DNA of 64,000 nt, taken from the NCBI RefSeq assembly GCF_001423265.1, contig NZ_LMND01000023.1, positions 248,001-312,000 of the forward strand. Direction: 5' to 3'. Positions 1-10,202 of the stretch are shown piece after piece (position 1 is the stretch's first letter; every line of letters starts with the position of its first letter). The DNA is from Methylobacterium sp. Leaf108 (GTDB lineage: Bacteria; Pseudomonadota; Alphaproteobacteria; Rhizobiales; Beijerinckiaceae). Under the pieces are notes generated by a model, which was not told the DNA's origin, ran no database searches, and saw only the letters and a list, made by a program, of their open reading frames with translations. A program made the translations under genes and the position numbers.

Positions 1-89
1 CCGAGGAGCGCCCGGGCCGCCCGCGCCTGGGCGGGGCTGATGACGGCCAGCCCGATACCGTCCTGTGCGCTCTCGTCCGATCCGGCCAC
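1..89 (-). CDS. Helix-turn-helix (XRE-type) regulator, N-terminal fragment
   Basis: The reverse strand is open from the window edge to GTG codons at 98 and 89. Translation from the latter contains ISPAQARAARALLG, close to the start of many alphaproteobacterial XRE-family helix-turn-helix proteins (typical form ISPAQCRAARALLGWSQ). A GGAG lies 8 bases before the GTG at 89, which favours that start. Only about 30 residues are inside the window, so the family call rests on one short motif. It is divergent from the META-domain gene at 392. Confidence 0.5.
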   Translation of the reverse strand, partial: MAGSDESAQDGIGLAVISPAQARAARALL

Positions 90-253
90 GTCGCCCACTC
101 CGTCCTGTTGCGGTGATGTCGTCCGGACAACGAGGTCACGGCCGGATCGTTCAGAGTCTTTGGGCCACCGCGTGCGGTAACGCCGGCCGCGTCGATGTTC
201 GAGGGCAATGGAAATCGAGGCGGGAGAGATCGCGAAAAGCACGGGTCGCGCCC

Positions 254-282
254 TTGACCATATTTGTGCTGGAATCTTATCC
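254..282 (+). promoter_or_regulatory. Candidate sigma-70 promoter for the META-domain gene
   Basis: TTGACC at 254-259 and TTATCC at 277-282 are separated by 17 bases, about 110 bases before the ATG at 392, in an AT-richer pocket of an otherwise GC-rich spacer. The -10 match is partial; this is a prediction from hexamers only. The rest of the 90-391 spacer shows nothing else that I recognise. Confidence 0.4.
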
Positions 283-391
283 GATGGGCGACGCGATCCG
301 GTCGGAGACAACGACACGGGCGCCCGCGTCGTCGCGCCGATCCCGGGCATCGGACGATCGACGCGCTGCCGGCGACAGAGGAGGCCGACCG

Positions 392-895
392 ATGAAAGCA
401 ATGCTGAGCACCGCCATGGCCTGGGCCATCGCCGGCGCGACCCTGATGGCCGGCCATGCCGCCCAGGCGCAGATGAACAACAACGTCACCGGCTTCGGCA
501 AGGAGAACCGCGAGAAGCCCGAGAAGAAGCAGTACGTCCCCGCCGCCAAGGCGCAGGAGAAGATCTTTCCGCTCGATTCCACCTGGACCGCGGTGAGCCT
601 GAACGGCAAGCCCTTCAACGGCAACGACCGGCCGAGCTTCATCATCGACAAGCAGTACCGTGCCCGCGGCTACGGCGGCTGCAACACCTTCGCCGCCACC
701 GCCTTCCCGCTGAAGGACCAGAACCTCGCGGTCGGCCCGCTGGCCCTCACCAAGAAGCCCTGCGACAAGGGCGTCGGCGCCTCCGAGCAGGACTTCTTCA
801 TCGCCCTGCGTACCGCCGGGGCATGGGACATCGTCGGCTCGCAACTCATCATCAAGAGCCAGAAGGGCGAGCTGCGCTTCGACCGCGCTCTCTGA
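392..895 (+). CDS. Secreted META-domain (HslJ-like) protein
   Basis: 167 residues. A Sec signal peptide runs to about residue 26 (hydrophobic core AWAIAGATLMAG, predicted cut after AQA). A charged linker follows (about 27-60), then a META/HslJ-type domain (about 60-165) with the family features STWTAVSLNGKP, the GGCN turn near residue 98, and a C-terminal DFFIALRTAGAWDIVGSQL segment. META-domain proteins are envelope proteins linked to heat-shock or novobiocin tolerance in E. coli, but no catalytic role is known. The ATG at 392 was chosen because AGAGGAGG sits just upstream and because the signal peptide begins there; longer in-frame upstream extensions lack any signal. It stands alone on this strand. 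Confident as a gene; function is only at the domain level. Confidence 0.85.
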   Translation: MKAMLSTAMAWAIAGATLMAGHAAQAQMNNNVTGFGKENREKPEKKQYVPAAKAQEKIFPLDSTWTAVSLNGKPFNGNDRPSFIIDKQYRARGYGGCNTFAATAFPLKDQNLAVGPLALTKKPCDKGVGASEQDFFIALRTAGAWDIVGSQLIIKSQKGELRFDRAL

Positions 896-1217
896 ACGGA
901 CCGGCCGGAGCGCTTAACCGCCCGTTGACGACGATCGACGGTCCGGCCCGTCGATTCATCCCCCCTCAACCCGATCGGCGCCTTCCTCAGTCCCATGACG
1001 GGATCGCGGCGCATGATCGGTTTATCCTCGGACGGCACCGGTGGCGCGGGCGTCCTGCGGCACGGCTCGCGAGAAGCGTCGCGCTACGTCTTCGTGGCGG
1101 GCGTCGACCGGATGGCCGCCTGGATCGCCGCGGCGACGCCTGTCCTCGCGACGCTGATCGTGTTGTCGGTGCTTTGAGACGAATGGACGATCCCGCCGCC
1201 ATGGTGGCCTGACGGCG
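896..1217. other. Intergenic spacer, META gene to glycosyltransferase
   Basis: No convincing gene. An open frame at 995-1177 ends in a hydrophobic stretch but has no good ribosome binding site. TTAA at 914-917 and TTGAC at 925-929 are separated by 7 bases, one mismatch away from the full CtrA box (TTAA-N7-TTAAC). That could be chance. Confidence 0.4.
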
Positions 1218-2330
1218 TTGCGCCCCATTCTCCACGTCATCTCCGGCCTGCGCACGGGGGGCGCCGAGACCATGCTGGTCGCCCTCTGCCGCTCGCTCCA
1301 GGCGCGCGGCCTGCCCCAGCACGTGGTGAGCCTGACGCGGGGGGGCGAGAACGCCGAAGCGCTGGCCGCCGCCGGCGTCACCGTTCATGTCCTCGCGCCG
1401 GGAGGGCTTGCCGGGGCTGCGGCCTCGCTCCTGTCCCTGTCGCGGCTGATCCGCCGCCTGCGGCCGGCGGTGATCCAGGGCTGGCTCTATCACGGCGATC
1501 TGTTCGCGGCCCTCGCCCACCGGCTGGCAGGGGCGCCGCGCCGCAGCCTCCTCGCCTGGGGATGGCGCAATTCCGACATCGACCACGCCCGTTACGGACG
1601 CCTCCTGCGGATCGGCCGCGCCTTATCCGGCTGGCCCGGCCTCGTCGTCTCCAACAGCCAGGCCGGTGCCGATTTCCACTGCGGCCTCGGCTACCGCCCC
1701 CGCCGCCTCGCGGTGATCCCCAACGGTATCGACACGGTGCGCTTCCGTCCGGATACGGCGGCCCGAGCCGTGATCCGGGCGGAACTCGGCATCCCCGAGG
1801 ATGCGGTCGTGGTGATCCACGCCGCCCGGCTCGACCCGATGAAGGACCACGGCGCCGTGCTCGCCGCCGCCGCGCTGGTGCCGCAGCTACGGTTCGTCCT
1901 GGCGGGTGCGGGTACCGAGACACTGGCCCAGCCGCCCAACGCCATCGCCCTCGGGCGCCGTGACGACCTCCCCCGCCTCTATGCGGCCGCCGACATCGTC
2001 CTTTCGACGTCCGCCTTCGGCGAGGGCTTCTCCAACGCCCTCGCCGAAGGCATGGCGGCCGGCCTGGTGCCGGTGGCGACGCGGGTGGGTGATGCCGCCC
2101 TCATCCTCTCCGGAAGCGGCCGGCTCGTCCCGCCCGGCGATCCCGCCGCCGTGGCCTCGGCTCTGGCCGACTTCGGCGCCCTCGCCCCGATCGCCCGCCG
2201 CGAGACCGGGCTTGCGGCCAGGGCCCGGATCGTGCGCGCCTTCGGCATCGACGCGATGGCCGCAGGCTTCTTGGAAGCCTGGACGCAGGCGGGAGCCAGC
2301 CTCGACCCAGCGGCGGATCGAAGTCGGTAG
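1218..2330 (+). CDS. GT4-type glycosyltransferase
   Basis: 370 residues with the two Rossmann domains of a GT-B retaining glycosyltransferase. The N-terminal glycine loop reads [13 protein letters not shown] (about residues 8-20). Inter-domain landmarks SNSQAG (about 150) and PNGID (about 172) follow, then the C-terminal nucleotide-sugar site with the EX7E signature in [11 protein letters not shown] (about 268-278). It probably moves a hexose from a nucleotide sugar to a polysaccharide or lipid acceptor in the cytoplasm. The acceptor cannot be read from sequence. The start is a TTG at 1218, because homology begins immediately there; no better start lies nearby. No glycan genes adjoin it, so the pathway is unknown. 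Confidence 0.85.
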   Translation: MRPILHVISGLRTGGAETMLVALCRSLQARGLPQHVVSLTRGGENAEALAAAGVTVHVLAPGGLAGAAASLLSLSRLIRRLRPAVIQGWLYHGDLFAALAHRLAGAPRRSLLAWGWRNSDIDHARYGRLLRIGRALSGWPGLVVSNSQAGADFHCGLGYRPRRLAVIPNGIDTVRFRPDTAARAVIRAELGIPEDAVVVIHAARLDPMKDHGAVLAAAALVPQLRFVLAGAGTETLAQPPNAIALGRRDDLPRLYAAADIVLSTSAFGEGFSNALAEGMAAGLVPVATRVGDAALILSGSGRLVPPGDPAAVASALADFGALAPIARRETGLAARARIVRAFGIDAMAAGFLEAWTQAGASLDPAADRSR

Positions 2331-2556
2331 ATCGATCTCCTTCAAATCCCCAATCGATCGCAACAGTTCTTCTACGGTCGCGGAAAAAGCTTATCGATAC
2401 AGAAGGTTGTTGTCGTTCCCGCAGTGTTGGCGATTGCCTCCCGCGGGGCGACGCGATATCCCGGCGCCTTCCGATCTTCGGACGGGTCGCGACCCGTTCC
2501 GCTCTCCAGCCCGGGCCGCCCGCGCGGCGGCCGTCCCTCCAGGAGCATCAGACCCC

Positions 2557-3528
2557 ATGGCCGAGACGTCCTCTTCCGCCAAGGTCGGCCACGGCCGGAT
2601 CTATGGTTCGATCACCGAGACCATCGGCAACACGCCCCTGGTCCGCCTCAACCGCATCACCAAGGAGCGCGGGATCGAGGCCGAGATCCTGCTCAAGCTC
2701 GAGTTCTTCAACCCGATCGCCAGCGTGAAGGACCGCATCGGCGTCAACATGATCGACGCCCTCGAGGCATCGGGTCGGCTCAAGCCCGGCGGCACCCTGG
2801 TGGAGCCGACCTCCGGCAACACCGGCATCGCCCTGGCGTTCGTGGCGGCCGCGCGCGGCTACCGCCTGATCCTGGTCATGCCCGAGACGATGTCCCTGGA
2901 GCGTCGCAAGATGCTCGCTTTCCTCGGTGCCGAGCTGGCGCTGACCCCTGGCCCGCAGGGCATGAAGGGCGCGATCGCCAAGGCCGAGGAGCTGCTCGCC
3001 GAGATTCCGGGCGCGGTTATGCCCCAGCAGTTCTCGAACCCGGCCAACCCGGAAATCCACCGCAGGACCACCGCCGAGGAGATCTGGAGCGACACCGGCG
3101 GGCAGCTCGACGCCTTCGTCGCCGGCGTCGGTACCGGCGGCACCATCACCGGCGTCGGCTCGGTGCTCAAGCCGCGCCTGCCGGGCCTGCGGGTCGTGGC
3201 CGTGGAACCGGTGGATTCGCCCGTGATCTCCGGCGGCCAGCCCGGCCCGCACAAGATCCAGGGCATCGGTGCCGGCTTCATCCCGGAGAACCTGCACCGC
3301 GACGTCGTCGACGAGGTCATCACGGTCTCCAACCAGGAAGCGTTCGATACCGCGCGCCTGGTGGCGCGGCTCGAAGGCATTCCGGGCGGCATCTCCACCG
3401 GCGGCAACGTCGCGGCCGCCCTCAAGCTCGCCGAACGTCCCGAGTTCCGGGGCAAGCGCATCGTCACCGTCGCCTGCTCGTTCGCCGAACGCTACATCTC
3501 CTCGGCGCTGTTCGAAGGCATCGGCTGA
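2557..3528 (+). CDS. cysK: Cysteine synthase A (O-acetylserine sulfhydrylase)
   Basis: 323 residues, fold type II PLP enzyme that converts O-acetylserine and sulfide to cysteine in the cytoplasm. The PLP lysine is K58 in [11 protein letters not shown]. The substrate loop [11 protein letters not shown] (about 87-97) and the phosphate-binding GTGGTITG loop (about 190) are intact, and length is normal for the family. The ATG at 2557 has AGGAG 11 bases upstream. It is monocistronic in appearance. An inverted repeat at 3564-3587 downstream (CCGGCTCC/GGAGCCGG) may end transcription but has no T-run. The 2331-2556 leader shows no recognised riboswitch. Confidence 0.95.
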   Translation: MAETSSSAKVGHGRIYGSITETIGNTPLVRLNRITKERGIEAEILLKLEFFNPIASVKDRIGVNMIDALEASGRLKPGGTLVEPTSGNTGIALAFVAAARGYRLILVMPETMSLERRKMLAFLGAELALTPGPQGMKGAIAKAEELLAEIPGAVMPQQFSNPANPEIHRRTTAEEIWSDTGGQLDAFVAGVGTGGTITGVGSVLKPRLPGLRVVAVEPVDSPVISGGQPGPHKIQGIGAGFIPENLHRDVVDEVITVSNQEAFDTARLVARLEGIPGGISTGGNVAAALKLAERPEFRGKRIVTVACSFAERYISSALFEGIG

Positions 3529-3883
3529 GGGACGTCCCGGTCGAGCCTGCCTCGGCCGGGTCGCCGGCTCCATGCGGACGGAGCCGGTCGTCGTCGGATC
3601 GACCGCGACGGCCGGAAAAATCCGGCCCGCGCCTTGCACATGACCGGTACGGCCGAGGGCATCGTGGTCCGATGACGCCGACCGACGAGCGAAATGGACC
3701 GCTCAGTCCCCATACGACGGTGCGTGAATACGAATTTGCCTTATGGCAGCGCAGGATGGCGCATGATTGATCAGCGCATTCCGCAACGCAGTAACCCTCT
3801 GTTAGACGTCTGTGCCGTTATTTGGAACGGGCATCGTTGCGGCCGCGAGGCGGCGGGCACGGTGCAAGACGCGGGGAGCGGTG
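3529..3883. other. Intergenic spacer, cysK to sia operon
   Basis: Holds the inverted repeat at 3564-3587 behind cysK. From about 3725 to 3835 there is an AT-richer stretch that probably carries the promoter of the sia operon; I could not assign hexamers with confidence. A GTG at 3812 would extend siaB upstream but has no ribosome binding site. Confidence 0.4.
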
Positions 3884-4447
3884 ATGCTGGCGCAGGATTT
3901 CCTGACGTTCCATGAGGCGTCGCGGCGCGGCGGCGTGATCCTGTCCTTCGGTGGCGACCTCTCCGAGAACGTCCTGTTCTCGCTCGGCGAAGTCCTGAAA
4001 CTGCGCATGAGCCAGGGCGAGACCGACGCCTCCGTCGCCAAGCGGGTGTTCTCGATCTTCGTCGAGCAGGCGCAGAACATCATCCGGTACTCGGCCGACA
4101 AGCTGCCGCGGCCGCAGGACAAGGCGCCCGGCCCGAGCGGCCTCGTCAGCGGCGGCATGATCGTCGTCGGCGTCGAGGAGGGCCGGTTCTTCGTCGTGTG
4201 CGGCAACGAGGTGCCGCAGGCCGACGTGCCGACCCTGAGGAGCCGGCTCGCGCACATCGTCGGCCTGTCGAGCGAGGAGTTGAAGCGCTTCTACCGCGAG
4301 AAGCTGCGCCAGGCGCCCGACGAAGGCAGCCTCGGCGGCAGCATCGGCCTCATCGAGATCGCCCGGCGGTCGAGCGCGCCGGTCGAGTACGACTTCCACG
4401 ACATCGCCGGCGACCGCTGCCTGTTCTGCCTCAAAGCCTATATCTAG
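3884..4447 (+). CDS. siaB: SiaB-family protein kinase
   Basis: 187 residues. It resembles SiaB, the kinase of the SiaABCD threonine-phosphorylation switch of Pseudomonas, in length, in the glycine-rich FGGDLSENVLFSLGEVLK start, and in the C-terminal SLGGSIGLIEIARRS, which looks like a GHKL-type ATP lid. In the known system SiaB phosphorylates the partner protein SiaC, releasing SiaC from the diguanylate cyclase SiaD and so lowering c-di-GMP. The ATG at 3884 follows GGGGAG; a GTG directly before it and another at 3812 are alternatives. It leads an operon: siaC starts 15 bases after its stop. Assignment rests on the four-gene context as much as on the sequence. Confidence 0.8.
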   Translation: MLAQDFLTFHEASRRGGVILSFGGDLSENVLFSLGEVLKLRMSQGETDASVAKRVFSIFVEQAQNIIRYSADKLPRPQDKAPGPSGLVSGGMIVVGVEEGRFFVVCGNEVPQADVPTLRSRLAHIVGLSSEELKRFYREKLRQAPDEGSLGGSIGLIEIARRSSAPVEYDFHDIAGDRCLFCLKAYI

Positions 4448-4461
4448 ACGGTGGTTCTGCG

Positions 4462-4866
4462 ATGGACAGAATTCAAATCCCCGCCACCGACCGATCGCCC
4501 GCGGTGGACTTCGATTTTTCCGCAGGCCTGCTGCGGATCAGCGGCGAATCGTACCCGGAGGATGCCGCGGCCTTTTTCGGGCCCCTGCTGCAATCGCTGC
4601 GCGCCTATCTCGGACAGGGCGGCGAGAACGCGGTGACGGTGGAGGTCGCCCTGGCCTACTTCAACAGCTCCAGCGCGAAAGCGCTCATGAACCTGTTCAT
4701 GGCGCTCGAAGACGCCGCCGCCGAGGGCCGGCCGGTGGCCATCCGCTGGTTCTACGCCGAGGGCGACGACACCATCCAGGAAGCCGGCGAGGATTTCGCC
4801 TCCGATTTCTCCTACGGCAGCTTCGACCTCGTAACGGCGCCGCAGGCCGAGGAGGCACACCGATGA
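4462..4866 (+). CDS. siaC: SiaC-family partner-switch protein (DUF1987)
   Basis: 134 residues, the family's usual size. Landmarks are ISGESYPEDAAAFFGPLL (about 26-43) and ALAYFNSSSAKALMNLFM (about 64-80). The NSSSAK segment at 68-73 lies where Pseudomonas SiaC carries its phospho-acceptor threonine (T68). Here the nearby hydroxyl residues are serines, so the switch may use serine; that is an inference. Unphosphorylated SiaC binds and activates the cyclase SiaD in the known system. Its stop codon overlaps the siaD start (ATGA), which indicates translational coupling. Confidence 0.85.
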   Translation: MDRIQIPATDRSPAVDFDFSAGLLRISGESYPEDAAAFFGPLLQSLRAYLGQGGENAVTVEVALAYFNSSSAKALMNLFMALEDAAAEGRPVAIRWFYAEGDDTIQEAGEDFASDFSYGSFDLVTAPQAEEAHR

Positions 4867-5735
4867 GGGCGAAGGCCGGTGCGGCGATGGTCCAGGCTCC
4901 CGTCGTCCAGGGGCCCGTCATCCAGGGTCCTGCCGTTGAGGAATTCAGCCTCTACGATGCCGAGGAGGCCGTCCTCGTCAGCACGACGGAGATGCTGGCG
5001 GGGCTCACCGAGATGGCCGGGGGGGTCAGGAGCCTCGCCGATTCCTACCGCCGCAGCCTGCGCGAGCAGAAGCGCCTCGTGCGCATGAGCGACCGCATGC
5101 AATCCGAATTGCAGAAGGCCAACCATTGCCTGGCCGAGCAGCGACGCGACCTCCAGTCGCTCAACGAGGCCTTGGAAGGCGAGATCCGGCATCGCACGCG
5201 CCTCGAAGGCGAGCTGCGGCGCCTCGCCGACATGGACGACCTCACCGGCGCCCATGCCCGCCGCCACTTCCTCGAGGTCGGCGAGCGCGAATGGGCGCGG
5301 CATCGGCTCTCGCAGGCGCCGATCTGCGTCCTGATGCTCGACCTCGACCGTTTCAAGCGCCTGAACGACGGTTTCGGCCACGGCGCCGGCGATGCCGCCC
5401 TCAAGGCGTTCGTGGCGGCCTGTCGCGACCGCTTGCGGCCCGATGACGTCATCGGGCGGATGGGCGGGGAGGAATTCGCCGTGCTGCTTCCCGGGGCGGA
5501 CAGGCTCACGGGGCTCGCCGTGGCGGAAACCATCCGCGAGGCTGTCGCCGCGACGGAGGTGGCCTGGGACGGCGCGACGCTGTCGATCACCGTGAGCGTC
5601 GGTGCCGCGGCGGCCGTGGCGGGCGAATCCATCGAGGCGGCACTCCGCCGGGCCGACGCCGCGCTCTACTTCGCCAAGCACACCGGCCGGAACTGCGTCT
5701 GCGACGCCGCCGAGCCGATGCCCGGGATGGTGTGA
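4863..5735 (+). CDS. siaD: Diguanylate cyclase, SiaD-like (GGDEF)
   Basis: 290 residues. The N-terminal part (about 40-120) is a predicted coiled coil rich in charged heptads (SLREQKRLVRMSDRMQSELQ). The GGDEF domain (about 125-280) makes c-di-GMP from two GTP. Its active-site motif is GGEEF, a functional variant, and the allosteric inhibition site RPDD lies exactly five residues before it, so product feedback is probably intact. The start-of-domain DMDDLTGAHARRHF is canonical. It has no membrane segment, fitting control by soluble SiaC rather than by a built-in sensor. It overlaps siaC by four bases at its start. Confidence 0.9.
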   Translation: MRAKAGAAMVQAPVVQGPVIQGPAVEEFSLYDAEEAVLVSTTEMLAGLTEMAGGVRSLADSYRRSLREQKRLVRMSDRMQSELQKANHCLAEQRRDLQSLNEALEGEIRHRTRLEGELRRLADMDDLTGAHARRHFLEVGEREWARHRLSQAPICVLMLDLDRFKRLNDGFGHGAGDAALKAFVAACRDRLRPDDVIGRMGGEEFAVLLPGADRLTGLAVAETIREAVAATEVAWDGATLSITVSVGAAAAVAGESIEAALRRADAALYFAKHTGRNCVCDAAEPMPGMV

Positions 5736-5740
5736 CGCCG

Positions 5741-7441
5741 ATGACCGACGCGCCCGACCTCGCCCTCGATCCGGTCCCGCGCCGCAACCGCTCGCTCCGT
5801 GGCGGCGGCCCCTTGAGGGGCGACGATTTCGTCGCGCTCGCCGGCTTCGCGGACGTGGCGGGCGAGGCGACGGAGACGGGCATGCGTCCCGGCGCCCTGC
5901 GCGGCGCCGCGCGCGGCCGCGACCTCGACAGCCTCGCCCACACGCTGTTCCTGCGCATCTATCCGGTCATCGCGGTGGTGGTGCTGGCGACCCAGATCGG
6001 GACCGCCTGGGTGAACTACACGGACGCGATGCGCCTCTACGGCGAGCGTGCGACCCTGCTCGCCACCCTCACCGCCCGGGCGATCGGCCGGCCCGACTGG
6101 GCCGCCAACCCGGAGATCTACCGGCCGCAGGTGCAGGCCCTGGCCCTCGACCCCGCCTTTCGCTTCGCTCGGTTGACCGACGCCGCCGGCGCCCCTGTCA
6201 TGACCATCGGCGAGACTCCGCGGACACGCAGTTGGGACACCGTCCAGACGGTGGCGGAGCTGACCGTCGCCGGCGAGCCGGCGCCGGTGGGTACCCTGAC
6301 CCTCGGGCTGTCGACGGAGGCCCTGCGCGGCAATGCCGAGAAACAGGCGCTGATGGCGCTCGGGGCCAGCCTGATCCTGATGATGGCCTTCGTGCTCACC
6401 CTGCACGCCAATGTCCGCCGCCACGTCCTGACGCCCCTCAAGCGCCTGCTCGCCGCCATGCGCGAGGTCGAGCACAAGCGCTGGGTGTCGGTGGACCTCG
6501 GGGGCGCCGCCCGCGCCAGCAACGAGATCGACGTGATCTCGTCGGCCTTCAACCGCATGGTCGACGGCCTTCGCAGCGGTGACGAGGCCCGGACCCTGCT
6601 CGCGCAGCTCGAGAGGGCGCATCGCGACCTCGAAGGCGCCAATCGCCTCGTGATGGAGAGCATCGGCTATGCCCGCCGCATCCAGACCTCCGTGCTGCCG
6701 GACCGCCTCGCCCTCAGCGAGGCGGGGGTCGAGGTCGCCGTCCTGTGGGAGCCGCTCCACCTCGTCGGCGGCGACTATTTCTGGCTGGAACAGTTCGACG
6801 ACCTCAGCATCGTCGTGGTGGCCGATTGCACCGGCCACGGCGTGCCCGGCGCCTTCATCACACTGATCGTCGCCACCGCCCTCGATCGCATCCTGCACGA
6901 ACGCGGCCTGCGTTCGCCGGCCGAGATCCTGGCGGCCCTCGACGGCATGGTGCGGACCCAGCTGCGCCAGGACGGCCGCGGCTCGGATTCCGACGACGGC
7001 CTCGATTGTGGCATCTGCCTGTGGAATCGAGCGGACGGCACCCTGCGGTTCGCTGGTGCCGGCCTGTCGCTGACCGCCATCGGACCCGGCGGCGCCGTCC
7101 GGATCAAGGGCGGGCGACGCGGCATCGGCTACCCGCGCCACGGGGAGACGATGCCGGATGTCGCGGACGTGACGGTGCCCGTCGAGCCCGGCCAGGTCTT
7201 CTACCTGATGACCGACGGCATCTGCGACCAGATGGGAAACCCGCAGGGCGGTGGACGACGCCTCCTCGGTCACAGGGGAGTCACGGACATCCTCCTCGAC
7301 GTGCGCGACCGGCCCTTGAGCGCTCAGGTGACCGCCCTCGACGACGCCTTGACGGCCTATCGTGGCGGCGAGGCGCGTCGTGACGACATGACCCTGGTGG
7401 CCTTCAGGCCGGATCCCGAGGCCGTCCGTTCGGCCGGCTGA
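5741..7441 (+). CDS. siaA: SiaA-like membrane PP2C-type (SpoIIE) phosphatase
   Basis: 566 residues. After about 60 polar residues comes a first membrane helix (IYPVIAVVVLATQIGTAWV). An extracytoplasmic sensor region follows, then a second helix (ALGASLILMMAFVLTLHANV), a HAMP-like linker and a C-terminal SpoIIE/PP2C phosphatase domain. GGDYFWLEQFDD and VVADCTGHGVPGAF are the metal-binding motifs. In the Pseudomonas pathway SiaA dephosphorylates SiaC and so turns the cyclase on. Here the gene is last in the operon (siaB-C-D-A) rather than first. The ATG at 5741 is preferred; a GTG at 5732 overlapping the siaD stop is possible. The periplasmic ligand is unknown. Confidence 0.85.
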   Translation: MTDAPDLALDPVPRRNRSLRGGGPLRGDDFVALAGFADVAGEATETGMRPGALRGAARGRDLDSLAHTLFLRIYPVIAVVVLATQIGTAWVNYTDAMRLYGERATLLATLTARAIGRPDWAANPEIYRPQVQALALDPAFRFARLTDAAGAPVMTIGETPRTRSWDTVQTVAELTVAGEPAPVGTLTLGLSTEALRGNAEKQALMALGASLILMMAFVLTLHANVRRHVLTPLKRLLAAMREVEHKRWVSVDLGGAARASNEIDVISSAFNRMVDGLRSGDEARTLLAQLERAHRDLEGANRLVMESIGYARRIQTSVLPDRLALSEAGVEVAVLWEPLHLVGGDYFWLEQFDDLSIVVVADCTGHGVPGAFITLIVATALDRILHERGLRSPAEILAALDGMVRTQLRQDGRGSDSDDGLDCGICLWNRADGTLRFAGAGLSLTAIGPGGAVRIKGGRRGIGYPRHGETMPDVADVTVPVEPGQVFYLMTDGICDQMGNPQGGGRRLLGHRGVTDILLDVRDRPLSAQVTALDDALTAYRGGEARRDDMTLVAFRPDPEAVRSAG

Positions 7442-7527
7442 CGGTCGCTCCCGTCTCGGAGCGACGACGCAGGGGAGCAACCCCGATGGACCGGCCCGGG
7501 TTGTCCTCCCGATAGGAGATCGATCCG

Positions 7528-7689
7528 ATGACCGATGGCACCACCCCGACCAGGACCGACGACGCCGAGGCCCGCGCCAAGACCCTCGCGGATGCCGCGC
7601 GCACGGCGGATACGGATCTCGACAAGAACGAGGAGGCTTCCGAGGCGATCGATCGGGCGACCGCCGCGGTCGGCCGGGACGAGGGCTGA
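7528..7689 (+). CDS. Small acidic protein of unknown function
   Basis: 53 residues. An ATG follows TAGGAGAT at 7513-7520. The composition is charged and alanine-rich with no hydrophobic segment (for example ARAKTLADAARTADTDLDKN), suggesting a soluble, largely helical or disordered peptide. It lies 86 bases after siaA and its stop is 3 bases before the next small gene, so the three small genes probably share a transcript. I do not recognise the family. Confidence 0.65.
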   Translation: MTDGTTPTRTDDAEARAKTLADAARTADTDLDKNEEASEAIDRATAAVGRDEG

Positions 7690-7692
7690 GCC

Positions 7693-8025
7693 ATGTCCGG
7701 CAAAAGCGTGACCCCAAGCGCCACCGTCACCCGCAAGCCCGACGATGTCGGTAAGGAGGGCGATCCCGCCGTCGGCGGCGGCCATGCGACGCCAGAGCAG
7801 GCCGCCCTCACCAGCCAGGGCACGGGCGGACGGTCCGACGCCGACCGTCGCGACGAATGGTCGGAGAACGGTCCTGCCGGCCGGGCGCCGGTGCCCGTGG
7901 GCGGTTCGTCCCAAGGCGAATCCGACAAGACGATGGCCCGTCCCGGCGGTGAAGAACGCCGGATCGTCGACGACCACGAGACCGGGAAGACGAAGGACGG
8001 AGGTTTACATGATCGACGAGAATAA
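7693..8025 (+). CDS. Hypothetical disordered protein
   Basis: 110 residues, rich in Gly, Pro, Asp and Arg, with no membrane segment or known motif; probably intrinsically disordered. It starts 3 bases after the previous small gene. The C-terminal 17 bases overlap the start of the next gene. Low-complexity reading frames are common in GC-rich DNA, but the tight spacing and same-strand packing support a real gene. Function unknown. Confidence 0.5.
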   Translation: MSGKSVTPSATVTRKPDDVGKEGDPAVGGGHATPEQAALTSQGTGGRSDADRRDEWSENGPAGRAPVPVGGSSQGESDKTMARPGGEERRIVDDHETGKTKDGGLHDRRE

Positions 8026-8191
8026 GGCCGCCGAGCCACCGCCGGGCAAGGCACCGGCGCCGAAGAAGGAGCCGGTCAACATTGCCCCCGATGCGGTGAT
8101 GGACCCCAACGAGAAGACGGACGGCAAGCCGGGCCATGGGCCGAAGGGCGAACCGTCGTCGGATGGCGAGACCGACCCGGGCGGCAGCTGA
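8009..8191 (+). CDS. Small Pro/Lys-rich hypothetical protein
   Basis: 60 residues. The ATG has GGACGGAGG ending 5 bases upstream, the strongest ribosome binding site of this trio. The protein is hydrophilic (APAPKKEPVNIAPDAV) and predicted disordered. It overlaps the end of the preceding frame by 17 bases and is followed 25 bases later by a strong terminator hairpin, so it closes the operon. No family recognised. Confidence 0.6.
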   Translation: MIDENKAAEPPPGKAPAPKKEPVNIAPDAVMDPNEKTDGKPGHGPKGEPSSDGETDPGGS

Positions 8192-8216
8192 AGGCCTTTC
8201 CGGCGGCTCGGAATCG

Positions 8217-8246
8217 AAAAAGGCCGGGCTTTGCGCCCGGCCTTTT
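8217..8246 (+). terminator. Rho-independent terminator, probably bidirectional
   Basis: A perfect GGCCGGGC/GCCCGGCC stem (8222-8229 with 8235-8242), a 5-base loop and a TTTT tail. AAAAA on the other side gives a T-run for the opposite strand too. It ends the small-protein operon and could back up termination of typA. Confidence 0.85.
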
Positions 8247-8253
8247 GTCTCTC

Positions 8254-8357
8254 ATACCATTTCCAGCTGATCACTTCGTGATGCGGAAATGGGCTTCGCT
8301 CAGGCGCCGCGCGGGCTCGGTGAGACGGTTCCGCTTGATCCAAGCGGAAACCGTCTC
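8254..8357 (-). repeat. Dispersed 3'-end repeat, copy 1 (behind typA)
   Basis: Read in the typA direction, it starts 21 bases after the stop with a hairpin (8357-8322; about 16-bp arms, loop GAT, one bulge). A 68-base core follows, containing ACCGAGCCCGCGCGGCGCC and the small stem ATCACGAAGTGAT, and ending AATGGTAT. The same core, 65 of 68 bases identical by eye, follows the DAHP synthase gene at 54605-54709 in the same orientation to its gene. The two hairpins differ in sequence but both pair. Confidence 0.85.
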
Positions 8358-8378
8358 AGACGTCGGCGTCTGCCCGGA

Positions 8379-10202
<1,824 letters not shown>

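Noticed and set aside
995..1177. 60-residue open frame ending in a hydrophobic helix
   Set aside because: No ribosome binding site, arginine/glycine-rich first half typical of chance frames in GC-rich DNA; only the last 20 residues look protein-like.
3564..3587. Inverted repeat behind cysK as a Rho-independent terminator
   Set aside because: Good stem but no T-run, so not listed as a terminator.
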